From: Marisalimonas sp016777705
GTDB taxonomy: Bacteria; Pseudomonadota; Alphaproteobacteria; Puniceispirillales; Marisalimonadaceae
Assembly (NCBI RefSeq): GCF_047717795.1
Contig: NZ_CP159808.1
Coordinates: 1,984,001 to 2,048,000, forward strand
Direction of reading: 5' to 3'
DNA: 64,000 nucleotides
The position numbers and the translations under genes are program-made. A model generated the notes under the pieces. The model ran no database searches. It worked only from the letters and a program-made list of their open reading frames with translations, and was not told where the DNA came from. Below, in pieces: positions 25,800 to 35,050 of this stretch; positions within the stretch are counted from its first letter, which is position 1; every line of letters begins with the position of its first letter.

Positions 25800-26825
25800 C
25801 TAGACAATTCTTTTTGTATAGCCAAATATAAACCTAAATAAAGATAATATTTTGTCAGAATACTTAGATCCTAAAACTTTTAAGATAATTGCATAACCAT
25901 AGAAAAACCCTCCTCCATAACCTAATTTACGAAGCATAAATATATACCAAAAGTAATTTATAAGTGGTTTATCAGCATGGTAAGCAATTACAGGATAGCT
26001 ATAAGCTGAAGCAATTTTTTTTAAATAATCTAGAAATTCAATTTGACACTCAATCTCAACCTGTTTTGCACAAGAAAAAAAGCCTTTCATTGTAATAATA
26101 CTAGATTGAATTGTTCTTTTGCCTGGCTCAAATCCAGATTTAGCCTCGATTTCAGAGGATCCAAAATCTCCAGCATCAACTATACGATTATAGACTAAAA
26201 TGTCAGGAATATATAAAACAGACCCAGACTTAAACATTTTTACTAATAAATAATTTTGATAATATAAAGTTGCATCAACAATATTTGATTGCAAAATTTT
26301 AGCTGATTTAGACTTGAATACTAATCCACTTACAAGAACAGATCTATAAAAAAGCCATGCAGCCTCCTTTTTACTATATTCCACCAAATAATCATCTTTG
26401 ACATACTTATGTTCTGTTAGATTGTTTTTCAATTTTTTATAAAAAGAGGCGTATGAACGTATTATAATTTCTGGTTTGTATTTTGAAATCTTATTTGCAA
26501 CTATCTTTAAACTATCTTTACTCAAAATATCATCATTACCAGATAGAAATACATAATCACCCTTTGACAAAGATATACATCTACGTAAATTAGCACTATA
26601 ACCTAAGTTTTTCTTATTTTCAAAATATCTTATGGGTATACTTGTCTTTTGTTTGAAAGATTTTACCACATTAAATATTTGTAATCTTTGTGGAGAATTA
26701 TCTTCACAAATAATCACTTCAAATGGCTTATATTGTTGTCTGTCAATGCTATCTAAAAGTTCAAGAAGCTCAAGAGGACGATTAAATGCGGGTATACATA
26801 TGCTTATTTTTAAACTATTGATCAT
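25800..26825 (-). CDS. GT2-family glycosyltransferase
   Basis: The protein of about 341 residues has a GT-A fold: I-S-I-C-I-P-A-F-N-R-P near the N-terminus, V-I-I-C-E-D-N-S, and the D-D metal site in F-L-S-G-N-D-D-I-L. The C-terminal third has a hydrophobic stretch that may lie against the membrane. The frame extends to a TTG at 26843, but the ATG at 26825 is the better start. It is one of at least seven repeat-unit transferases in this locus. Confidence 0.83.
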   Translation of the reverse strand: MINSLKISICIPAFNRPLELLELLDSIDRQQYKPFEVIICEDNSPQRLQIFNVVKSFKQKTSIPIRYFENKKNLGYSANLRRCISLSKGDYVFLSGNDDILSKDSLKIVANKISKYKPEIIIRSYASFYKKLKNNLTEHKYVKDDYLVEYSKKEAAWLFYRSVLVSGLVFKSKSAKILQSNIVDATLYYQNYLLVKMFKSGSVLYIPDILVYNRIVDAGDFGSSEIEAKSGFEPGKRTIQSSIITMKGFFSCAKQVEIECQIEFLDYLKKIASAYSYPVIAYHADKPLINYFWYIFMLRKLGYGGGFFYGYAIILKVLGSKYSDKILSLFRFIFGYTKRIV

Positions 26826-27022
26826 TCTCAACACAATGATCAAAAGGTTTTTTGTAATAAGACGATGATAAAGACGAAAATAAATTGTTTTTATTCATAA
26901 AGATTTTTCCTTAACAAATTAAATACTTAAAAGAAATCTATTGTTATGTAAAATTAATATGTAACCTATTAAAATTAAAAGGTTAAAATAAGATTTTATC
27001 TTAAATATCACTTTTAAACTAA

Positions 27023-27865
27023 TTAATCCACCATATAAAAAATATTTTTTTTAATTTTAAATTGTGAATTACATTTTTCACATACGATCATTTTATTAGA
27101 TTTTCTTTTAACGGTATTTGATAAACATTTTTGACATTTCATAAGGGGCAATATATCTAAATTTCTATTTCTTCCATTCTGCGAAAAAAATAATCTAACA
27201 AAACGAAGTAAAAGTAACCTGATCTTGCCTTTTAGTCCTAATTTTAAATTATGAGTTGTATCTGCGTCTGGTGGAGTCCAACTTGCATTTGCATCAGGGT
27301 TCAATATCTCAAAATTTATTCTGTTTTTCCAAAAATATCTTGTATGAAATAGTGAAGGATATCCAGGAATAGTTTTTTGACTTATAATATCTTTTGCACG
27401 TTTTTCATAGAGCTCAACTAATTCTTCATCAATAATCCAAGATGTTTTTTTTTGTATAGTTAAAACTTTGTTTTTTACAGTTACTTCTAAACGGTGGTCT
27501 TTATAAGGATTAATACGCTCCATAAACGCGTCTGGAGTTTCAATATAACCTGCATGGGCCACTCTTTCGAGCTCTTTTAAAAATTGCTCAGGGTAAGGGG
27601 TATGCTCCAAAACATGTGCAGCTATAACAAAATCAAAAACCTTATCTTTAAAAGGTAAATTTTCTCCAAAAGATAAAACAGTTGGTCGATCACTAACTAG
27701 AGCTTCCCAATGTCTCTCACGTGTTTCTTCATGAGCGTCTACCAAAACATTTGACCTTGGATAGGGGTTTCCCCCAGACCCAACCTCCAAAACTAATGCA
27801 TTAGCAGGAATACCTAAATTAAATCTACGTGTAGTCCATTTTAATTTATTTAATATTAATTTCAT
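27023..27865 (-). CDS. SAM-dependent methyltransferase with C-terminal zinc ribbon
   Basis: Residues 27-110 form a class I methyltransferase core (V-L-E-V-G-S-G-G-N-P-Y-P; F-V-I-A-A-H-V-L-E-H as motif IV/post-I). The last 45 residues carry C-Q-K-C and C-E-K-C, a four-Cys zinc ribbon like the Trm112 type, which is unusual at this end of a polysaccharide methyltransferase. It follows the CgeB-like gene by 2 bp. The target, sugar or lipid, is unknown. Confidence 0.78.
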   Translation of the reverse strand: MKLILNKLKWTTRRFNLGIPANALVLEVGSGGNPYPRSNVLVDAHEETRERHWEALVSDRPTVLSFGENLPFKDKVFDFVIAAHVLEHTPYPEQFLKELERVAHAGYIETPDAFMERINPYKDHRLEVTVKNKVLTIQKKTSWIIDEELVELYEKRAKDIISQKTIPGYPSLFHTRYFWKNRINFEILNPDANASWTPPDADTTHNLKLGLKGKIRLLLLRFVRLFFSQNGRNRNLDILPLMKCQKCLSNTVKRKSNKMIVCEKCNSQFKIKKNIFYMVD

Positions 27866-27867
27866 GT

Positions 27868-28914
27868 CTAACTATTACTCTTTGGCAATTGATTAAGCAA
27901 ATTATCCATACGTGATGTTACATCATGCTTATCATTAATAACACGTTTCCTTCCATTTTTAGCAATTCTCTCACGTAATTCATCATGGTGAAGATAATAA
28001 GTTATTTTTTCTATCAAATCATCAGGGTTATGAAAAAATACTGCGTCTACCCCATCTTTGAACAAACTCCCAAGTTCTTCTGTATATTGACATAACATCA
28101 AAACACCCATAGCTGGTATTTCAAAACATCTTCTCGTATAGGTATCACGGTTTAATGATGAAAGAAAACAAAGTGCAATTTTAGCAGATATTATAGTTTT
28201 CCTGTACAAATATCCTCTTACAGGTAATATAGGCTTGTATTTTTTTAAAAAGCTATATTTGGGAGCACTATCCCAGTCAGGACCAAACAAGCCAAATGAA
28301 AAATTAGATTGAGCAATTTTTTCTATATACTTAATCCTACTATCCTTTTCATAATGCCCTACAAAAACAACATCATATTTCTTTGATATTTCTTCATTTT
28401 TCGTGATGGGATAGTCTTTTTCTGAAACATACCACGGCATTAGGAGATCTACTCTTTTAGCGCCAGATTTTAAATATTTCCCAATGTTATGTCTACGATA
28501 AGCTAAAACTAGGTCATATACAAGTAAACAATTGATAAAATGCCGCCAAAGCCAAGTTGAATTGTTAGGCGCAAATGGATCATCATTATTATAACCAATT
28601 ATATAACAATTTGGTAAGGATTGATTAAGTATAATTATTGTCTTAGCCGTTATATGAGTACCTCGATAAACAAAAATTACATTAGGCTTAAATTTTTTTG
28701 CCTTTTTGACTAACTCTTGATTTATCTTTCTAATTATTGGGCCAAAAATAAACTTGTTTTGTAACTTAAGCCAAATTTGTAAAAGAACTTTTTGCGAGTT
28801 AAAATAATTATGCCAATAAAATACTGCAACTTTATGACCTAATTTTTTAAAGGCATTATATACTGCAACTTCGTGGATTATCGAATGTCCATCTCCAACA
28901 ACTAATATTTTCAT
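27868..28914 (-). CDS. CgeB-like glycosyltransferase
   Basis: The 348-residue protein has K-I-L-V-V-G-D-G-H-S at the start, a mid-region Y-D-V-V-F-V-G-H-Y opening the second Rossmann domain, and a C-terminal R-R-C-F-E-I-P-A-M-G-V-L-M-L-C followed by F-H-N-P-D-D-L, as in CgeB-type (GT1_2) transferases. It is 2 bp from the methyltransferase gene. A second CgeB-like gene is at 31361, so this sub-operon may use two related transferases. Confidence 0.78.
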   Translation of the reverse strand: MKILVVGDGHSIIHEVAVYNAFKKLGHKVAVFYWHNYFNSQKVLLQIWLKLQNKFIFGPIIRKINQELVKKAKKFKPNVIFVYRGTHITAKTIIILNQSLPNCYIIGYNNDDPFAPNNSTWLWRHFINCLLVYDLVLAYRRHNIGKYLKSGAKRVDLLMPWYVSEKDYPITKNEEISKKYDVVFVGHYEKDSRIKYIEKIAQSNFSFGLFGPDWDSAPKYSFLKKYKPILPVRGYLYRKTIISAKIALCFLSSLNRDTYTRRCFEIPAMGVLMLCQYTEELGSLFKDGVDAVFFHNPDDLIEKITYYLHHDELRERIAKNGRKRVINDKHDVTSRMDNLLNQLPKSNS

Positions 28915-28944
28915 TTTTTTACTTTTAATTCAAAAACTAAGTTT

Positions 28945-30372
28945 CTAATTCTCATTACATTTACTCACGGATAAACTTGAAATAAAATCTGCCATACGCA
29001 TAGCCAATGCTACAATTGTAAGACCAGTATTGACAAAACCGCTTCCAGGTATAATTGAACCATCACATACAAACAAATTTGAAATGCCATGCACTTGTCC
29101 ATTGATATCACATACTCCATTTTTAGGAGAAACTGATAACCTTGCAGTTCCCGAATGGTGAGATGAAGAATATACTTCCTTAAACCATTCTGAAAACAAA
29201 TATGTCTCCTTAATCTTAGGCTTAAGAATTTTTAAGAATGATTGTATTGATTGATTTATAGTCTCGATATAGTCTTCGTCAATTTCCCAACGTCTATTGA
29301 TTGTTGAACTGTCATCTTCTTTCCAAATTGCACAGTAAGATGATGGAGTTTGCTCCGCAACCATAAGTATCGAATATTTACTAGTTGGTAAACGCAACCC
29401 GAACTTGAATGACAAGATTTCTAATATATCATCAATTTGTGTTATTAAACGCCAATAGTTAATTGGATTTAATGGAAAGTTTCTTAAATCATTAAGCACA
29501 CCTATAATTTTACTTCTTGGCTTAGCAAGCCTCAAATGATGCGATGGCCGTAATTGGAATGATATATTAAGCCCTTTAAAATCAAATGAAAATGGTATTC
29601 TAACATTTGCATTACCTTCCTTAGTCTTAATTGGATAATTCCAAAACTTATAAAGAGGCTGATCTAATTTTACTTCAGCAACAATTGCAACAGGATGATC
29701 TTCATAATGAATCCCAGCATGATTAAGACACTCTAAAGGCAAAGAACATCTTAACTTCTTGAGCAACAAAGGAGAGCTTAAACCACCTGCAGCGAGCACA
29801 AAATAATCTGCAGACAGATTCATATACCCACCCCCCTTTTTAAGAATTTTAATTTCTTTAATACTTCCAGCTTTATTCGGTATCAATTCAACCACTTCTC
29901 CATTTATAGTTTTGACCTTATTTTTAAGAGCTAGTTTTTCCCAAGGATTAACTCTTGATTTGGGTATAAACATTCCTTGTGTCAGCAGCAATTTTGGAAA
30001 CCCCATATTTATAAGGTTTTGCCTTAACTTTTCAACAAATTTCAATATATGCTCTCTATTTGTACCAGAAAGTATGGAATATGCTTTCTCATAATAAGGG
30101 GTAATCGTGTCTTTAGAAAATGGCCATTTTTTCTCAAAAACATTTCTGTTAATTTCCATTAATGCATTATGCCAAGCCTTGGTGGTACCACCAAAGCCAG
30201 ATTCTATGTTCGGATATGTAACTGCAGGACACGCAACGTCTAATACACGATCTCTAAGTAAAGGTTGTCCATCTGAGAGCTCTACAACCGTTACTTTAAA
30301 TTGCTTAAAAAGTCCCGCAGCAAGACAACACCCCCCTAGACCTGCGCCAATGATGACTATTTGTTCCTTCAA
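28945..30372 (-). CDS. GMC-family FAD-dependent oxidoreductase
   Basis: The 475-residue flavoprotein opens with I-V-I-I-G-A-G-L-G-G-C-C-L-A-A (FAD-binding dinucleotide motif, 5-19). The C-terminal half has H-H-S-G-T-A-R-L with the paired catalytic His, and N-L-F-V-C-D-G-S-I-I-P-G-S-G-F-V-N-T-G typical of GMC enzymes. Family members oxidise alcohols, including sugars. It is shorter than the usual 530-600 residues. It overlaps by 4 bp with the next gene upstream (30369-31364), so the two are probably partners in making or modifying one sugar. Confidence 0.82.
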   Translation of the reverse strand: MKEQIVIIGAGLGGCCLAAGLFKQFKVTVVELSDGQPLLRDRVLDVACPAVTYPNIESGFGGTTKAWHNALMEINRNVFEKKWPFSKDTITPYYEKAYSILSGTNREHILKFVEKLRQNLINMGFPKLLLTQGMFIPKSRVNPWEKLALKNKVKTINGEVVELIPNKAGSIKEIKILKKGGGYMNLSADYFVLAAGGLSSPLLLKKLRCSLPLECLNHAGIHYEDHPVAIVAEVKLDQPLYKFWNYPIKTKEGNANVRIPFSFDFKGLNISFQLRPSHHLRLAKPRSKIIGVLNDLRNFPLNPINYWRLITQIDDILEILSFKFGLRLPTSKYSILMVAEQTPSSYCAIWKEDDSSTINRRWEIDEDYIETINQSIQSFLKILKPKIKETYLFSEWFKEVYSSSHHSGTARLSVSPKNGVCDINGQVHGISNLFVCDGSIIPGSGFVNTGLTIVALAMRMADFISSLSVSKCNEN

Positions 30373-31364
30373 AATTTGACCTTAACTATTTTAAATTTAA
30401 TTTTGGATAGAATAATGCTACTACAGAAATATTGGTATTCTGGTCCAGTTGGAACGTAGGATATCTTGTTAGGAATATGGTTTCGCAACTCTCTTGAATT
30501 ATTAAACCTAAAAGAAATTAATTTTCTTAATTCATATTGTAAAAAACTTAACATTAACCAGATTGGTGTCAGTTTCAAACCATAAATAAAATTAGTAATT
30601 AGGTCATTGGAAAAACGATACTTATATTTACAATCTTTAAATACCATTGAGGTATTCTTATTTACTAGAGTTTTACTTGTAGTGTCGTATTTATTTTTAA
30701 ATTTGATCAGCATTTGCCCGAAAGTACTTATACCTTGGTAAACAAATATCTTTAGGTATTTTTGTTTTATTCCCACTTTTATTAATTCTTTTAAACTTAA
30801 GTTCCAAAACCAAGATAAAAACACATCAACATAAATATAAGCAAAATTATTTTTTCCCATCTGGGGCAAATGTATGTAATTATATTTTGATATACTCTTA
30901 TATGTTTTATTAGCCTTGGTGTCTTCACCAAGTACGACTGGCAGATATATCTCTGAAATATTTAAAAGTCTAGAGTATCTAGACAAAAACCATGATTGAA
31001 GTCTTTTTGTGAAGGTATATAAGTCAAATCGGAATATTTCCTTAAGTTCCTTTGGAGTTTTAAGAACATCTGCTGAAAGAGTTGATTGTGTATTAAAGAA
31101 AATTATTTTTCCCTGCCAATAATTCTTTTTAAGTACAGAAAGAATTTTTAGAAGCAAAGTTAAATTAATTCGAAAGTCACGATGATGATAAGCTAAATAA
31201 ACTACTAGATCTGCTTTTGTACATTCCTCTAACAATAAATTCCAAAAACTAGACCTATTTTCAATATTTCTTATTTTAAAACATATAACTTTGGAATCTG
31301 ACGGTGCGTAAGCTACAAGTTTTTTAGAAATTACTTTACCATTTGCAACCACTCCTCTCATCAT
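30369..31364 (-). CDS. Uncharacterised protein, degenerate SDR/epimerase-like
   Basis: I do not recognise a close family for this 331-residue protein. The first 170 residues recall an NAD-epimerase fold: A-D-L-V-V-Y-L-A-Y-H, then I-I-F-F-N-T-Q-S at the Ser strand, Y-T-F-T-K in the place of Y-x-x-x-K, and Y-L-P-V-V-L-G-E-D. The N-terminal Gly-rich nucleotide loop is not apparent. It overlaps its neighbours on both sides by 4 bp, so it is expressed with the GMC oxidoreductase and the CgeB-like transferase. It may be an accessory or non-catalytic partner. Confidence 0.6.
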   Translation of the reverse strand: MMRGVVANGKVISKKLVAYAPSDSKVICFKIRNIENRSSFWNLLLEECTKADLVVYLAYHHRDFRINLTLLLKILSVLKKNYWQGKIIFFNTQSTLSADVLKTPKELKEIFRFDLYTFTKRLQSWFLSRYSRLLNISEIYLPVVLGEDTKANKTYKSISKYNYIHLPQMGKNNFAYIYVDVFLSWFWNLSLKELIKVGIKQKYLKIFVYQGISTFGQMLIKFKNKYDTTSKTLVNKNTSMVFKDCKYKYRFSNDLITNFIYGLKLTPIWLMLSFLQYELRKLISFRFNNSRELRNHIPNKISYVPTGPEYQYFCSSIILSKIKFKIVKVKF

Positions 31365-32551
31365 AAACCTAAAGTCTGACGTAATAAATGCATTCTATGA
31401 GACCATTTATGTTCTGCACATGATCTTGCCCTACCATTCATTGCAATCTGAAGTCTCTTTTCATCGTTTCTTAGAAAATAATTAATCTTATTAATGCAGT
31501 CATCAATATTTGAATATGTTAATATTTCTTTTCCAATAATGAAATGATTTTCAAGCTGTGAATTATGTGATGTCAAATATAATGCTCCAGACATAGGTGC
31601 ATCAAAATCACGAAGTTTTAAAGTAGTAAGTTTTCCAGAATGTCCTACAAGTCCTGAGCCAATAATAATCTTAGATCGTCCAAAAAGGTATGGTACTTTA
31701 TCTCCAGGAATATGTCCTTTGGGAAAAAACTTCCCATATGCTTCTACACGAATGCCAGCTTTTAAACACTTAGAAATAAGTTCTTCTCGCTTTCCGTAAC
31801 AATTTCCTACAAAAAGCACATCAATTACTTTTTTTGCTTGTGGATAAAAAATTTTTTCATCTGATGCAAATGGAAAATAAATTGCAGGATAACCAGCCTT
31901 AATGTATCTAGGAATAATCGAGGGTGTTGTATGCAGGTTAAGATCAACTGCTGGCCCTAGTGCAAATGCCCCTTTCTTTAAACCACCTTCAGTTCTCCAA
32001 TGTTGTGGAAGCATATCGTCCATAGCCATATTAACAATAGGTACTCCCAAACTTCTAATAGAAAGAAGTGTTTCAAGAGAAACACTAGGAGCTGTAAAAG
32101 TTCCAATAATGAAATCGATTTTTTTATGTTTATTAGCTTTATAGATTGATGTTATTATGTGATTTTGCCACTTCCGGTATTCGTCTATGGACAATTTTAA
32201 CCCTTTAGGAACATTGATTCCATAATTACCAGAAATATTAATGTAAGTTTGAACATTTCCTATACCTTCTAAACCTTGATAAAAACCTTGCATTTCATGA
32301 TCATAATATGTTCCAAAAAAAAAGATATTTAATCGAGGAGCTCGTGTTTTATTTTTCTTATCTTTAAGTCTGCCTTGAAGTAATTTACCAGCAATTTGTT
32401 TGCTATCGTGCGAAGAGTATTTATTCCAGAAGTCACCATAACGAAATCTATTGATTAAAAATTCAATATCTAAAGCAAAACCTTTAATTGTTGTATTTAT
32501 CTTTCTAGCAGTCTTTTTTTTCTTCAATTGATCAATTGCGTTACGTAACAT
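31361..32551 (-). CDS. CgeB-like glycosyltransferase
   Basis: The 396-residue protein has a basic N-terminal tail of about 70 residues, then L-N-I-F-F-F-G-T-Y-Y-D-H, F-I-I-G-T-F-T-A-P-S and V-L-F-V-G-N-C-Y-G at the linker into the donor domain. The C-terminus R-D-F-D-A-P-M-S-G-A-L-Y-L-T matches the CgeB/GT1_2 pattern, where a Pro-rich loop holds the nucleotide. It couples to the SDR-like gene (4 bp overlap) and follows the Wzy-like gene by 3 bp. Confidence 0.75.
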   Translation of the reverse strand: MLRNAIDQLKKKKTARKINTTIKGFALDIEFLINRFRYGDFWNKYSSHDSKQIAGKLLQGRLKDKKNKTRAPRLNIFFFGTYYDHEMQGFYQGLEGIGNVQTYINISGNYGINVPKGLKLSIDEYRKWQNHIITSIYKANKHKKIDFIIGTFTAPSVSLETLLSIRSLGVPIVNMAMDDMLPQHWRTEGGLKKGAFALGPAVDLNLHTTPSIIPRYIKAGYPAIYFPFASDEKIFYPQAKKVIDVLFVGNCYGKREELISKCLKAGIRVEAYGKFFPKGHIPGDKVPYLFGRSKIIIGSGLVGHSGKLTTLKLRDFDAPMSGALYLTSHNSQLENHFIIGKEILTYSNIDDCINKINYFLRNDEKRLQIAMNGRARSCAEHKWSHRMHLLRQTLGL

Positions 32552-32554
32552 TTT

Positions 32555-33985
32555 TTATTTCCACTTATTAATCATTTTAAGTAAAGAAAAGGTTGAAGAA
32601 GATATTAGCAGACATGTAAAAATTATGTAAAAAAAACTCAAAGAGCTACTGTATAGAAAAAGAGACATGAATAGAGCCAAAAACATTATTAATGGTCCAA
32701 AAGCAATATTATTAGATATAAGTTTAGTGGCAACAACGTTTGCCATATTTGAGTAAAGTAATTGATTTCCAAGTGAAATCATATGACTTAAAATTAGTAC
32801 AGCGAAAGGTATGGTAAAAATATTTGAATGAGCAAAAATTAGGAAGTAGGCCATAGTACCGATCCCAACACCAAAGCCAGTACCTTCAAGGTTGATATTA
32901 AATAAATCCAGCCCTAAATCGGGTATGACTGTATCGGCACGGCCACCACTAAAAAAATACTTTATCATGGATACCCAAGTGTCATATGCAATATACTGAT
33001 AAGCGAGCACCATGTCTTGTGCTCCAAAAAAACGATTAGAAATTCCCGCTATATTTCCTAATATACTTTGATCGTTTATGACCATTATTTCAAATGACTT
33101 TGAGAAAGCATCACTCAAGATAAATGTATCAGTAGTCCAAGTATAATCTCTGGATGCAGAGACAAGCATAAAGCTAAAAAAGCTTATAAATAAAATGACG
33201 ACTAGCATGAAATATCTTTTTTCAAAAAATGAAAAATAAATCACTGGAAACAGACTTATTACAAAAACTGAACGACTACCTGAACATATTCCAGCTATAA
33301 GAGCATAGCTAAGAATGAAAAATACTATTAGCCAACTACGACTTGACTTAGAAAACAAAATAAAAATAATCAACGGCGCAAAATACAATCTAGTGTAATA
33401 AGTAATACCCGTTAAACGATAAGGTAAAGGCTCATTAAGCATCCCCAATACGCCTATATTATTAATGGCCATGAAGTTGTTTAGCGGAAGCATAACGAGA
33501 CAAACAAAAATAATTAGTTGAAAATCGTAAGCAATTTTATTTTTGGTTAACTTAAAAGTTTTTATTGGTTTTTTTTGATTTAAAAGTGCAGGTCTAATGC
33601 TATTTTTAAAGTAGATATGATCTAAGATTTTAACATTCCATATTAGTATTATGTAAATCAAAACTACCCAAAGATAAATTAAAAAAAACTCATTTAACTC
33701 AAATTGAAAGTTGCCAACTGAGCTAAAACCTGATGTTCCATATTTATTTTGATTAACCCAAAAAAAGGGTGCTCCAACAGCCTGGGCCAAAAACATAAAC
33801 ATAGAAAATATTTTCAATATAAGATTACCGGAACGAAAGGCTCTCCAAGTTAAAATTCCAAAGATAGGAACAAATAAAAAGGAAATCAAAAAAGCATCCA
33901 AATCTACAAAAGTTAGATAAATTAGCCACACCAGCCAGATAAAAAAACCTATGCAAATAAGGCTTAAAATATTCTGATTTAACAT
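32555..33985 (-). CDS. wzy: Wzy-like O-antigen polymerase
   Basis: The 476-residue protein has about twelve hydrophobic segments and a large periplasmic loop in the second half (about residues 285-375, with S-A-S-R-D-Y and F-S-G-G-R-A-D). The S-G-S-R-S motif in the middle is frequent in oligosaccharide repeat-unit polymerases. Wzy proteins are poorly conserved, so the call rests on topology plus neighbouring Wzx and transferases. It would link repeat units at the periplasmic face. The separate WaaL-like gene at 60773 has ligase features that this one lacks. Confidence 0.75.
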   Translation of the reverse strand: MLNQNILSLICIGFFIWLVWLIYLTFVDLDAFLISFLFVPIFGILTWRAFRSGNLILKIFSMFMFLAQAVGAPFFWVNQNKYGTSGFSSVGNFQFELNEFFLIYLWVVLIYIILIWNVKILDHIYFKNSIRPALLNQKKPIKTFKLTKNKIAYDFQLIIFVCLVMLPLNNFMAINNIGVLGMLNEPLPYRLTGITYYTRLYFAPLIIFILFSKSSRSWLIVFFILSYALIAGICSGSRSVFVISLFPVIYFSFFEKRYFMLVVILFISFFSFMLVSASRDYTWTTDTFILSDAFSKSFEIMVINDQSILGNIAGISNRFFGAQDMVLAYQYIAYDTWVSMIKYFFSGGRADTVIPDLGLDLFNINLEGTGFGVGIGTMAYFLIFAHSNIFTIPFAVLILSHMISLGNQLLYSNMANVVATKLISNNIAFGPLIMFLALFMSLFLYSSSLSFFYIIFTCLLISSSTFSLLKMINKWK

Positions 33986-34018
33986 TTAAAAGTACACCTA
34001 ATTGTCTAAATTTTAAGA

Positions 34019-34942
34019 TTAACACATTCTATTTGGAAACAAATAAGATCTAATTTTTTGGAAAAAAGGGATCAAAGTGTATTGCGCAATGAAAATAAAT
34101 CCAGCAAAAAACGTTAAACAAACCTTTTGATAAAAACTTAAATCAATAACCCACACTCGTGGTAATATAGTTTTAATTAAAATAAGCCAATTTAAATATA
34201 TAACATTTTTCTTTGTTATGAAACGACTATGGCCCCAACTAGAAGGTACTGTTTTTCTAGGCTTGCTACGATAAGCAAATAGTGGAGTTCTTATACTATC
34301 AATTTGGCCTTTATGTATTATTTTCCATAAGAACCCAATATCTCTACTACCTGTAAAATCCTTATATCGGTTACTATAAATAGGAAAAGGAATTGCCTGT
34401 TGTACTAATTTAGTTCGAAACAATCCCATACCTAGTGGTAAAACAATTGGAGATCTAATAAATAAATATAGGTTCTTAAAAATTTTATTTTCTGGCTTCA
34501 TAAAAATCTTCAATCCACTCGGTGAACGGTTACCTTTTTCGTCTATCCATTCATAATTAAAGTAAACTAAAATTATATCATTGCGATTGTCAATTCGATC
34601 AACACAATTAACCAAACATAGTGGATCATAAACATCATCGTCCCCAACAAGCATAATATATTTACCTTTAGCTTGTCTGTAAAGCCATTCTTGGTTAGCA
34701 GTAAGACCCTTATTGAAAGAATGGCGATGATAAATGATACGAGAATCTTTAAGCAAATACTCTTGACAAATGTCACTGGTGCTGTCGTTTGAGGCATTAT
34801 CAGCAATAAGTAATTCAAAGTCGGTAAATGATTGCGCCAATAAAGATTTAAGCGTGTCTCGCAAAAAAGCTTCACCATTATATACTGGCAATACAATGCT
34901 TACTAATGGACGCTTTAAGCAAGTATTTATATTATTTGACAT
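34019..34942 (-). CDS. GT2-family glycosyltransferase
   Basis: The 307-residue protein begins V-S-I-V-L-P-V-Y-N-G-E-A-F-L after a short tail. It has L-L-I-A-D-N-A-S-N-D-S-T and the metal motif L-V-G-D-D-D-V-Y, all standard for GT-A GT2 enzymes. A hydrophobic C-terminal helix (T-F-F-A-G-F-I-F-I-A) suggests membrane contact. It lies 33 bp upstream of the Wzy-like gene in the same direction. Confidence 0.86.
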   Translation of the reverse strand: MSNNINTCLKRPLVSIVLPVYNGEAFLRDTLKSLLAQSFTDFELLIADNASNDSTSDICQEYLLKDSRIIYHRHSFNKGLTANQEWLYRQAKGKYIMLVGDDDVYDPLCLVNCVDRIDNRNDIILVYFNYEWIDEKGNRSPSGLKIFMKPENKIFKNLYLFIRSPIVLPLGMGLFRTKLVQQAIPFPIYSNRYKDFTGSRDIGFLWKIIHKGQIDSIRTPLFAYRSKPRKTVPSSWGHSRFITKKNVIYLNWLILIKTILPRVWVIDLSFYQKVCLTFFAGFIFIAQYTLIPFFQKIRSYLFPNRMC

Positions 34943-35050
34943 TTACTTGCCTTCAAAATTTTTAAAAACTGAATCTATAATTATAATTAAACGAAATTAT
35001 TATTTTGATAAATAAGTTAATTAGGAACATTGTAATTTATTTTTAAAAAT

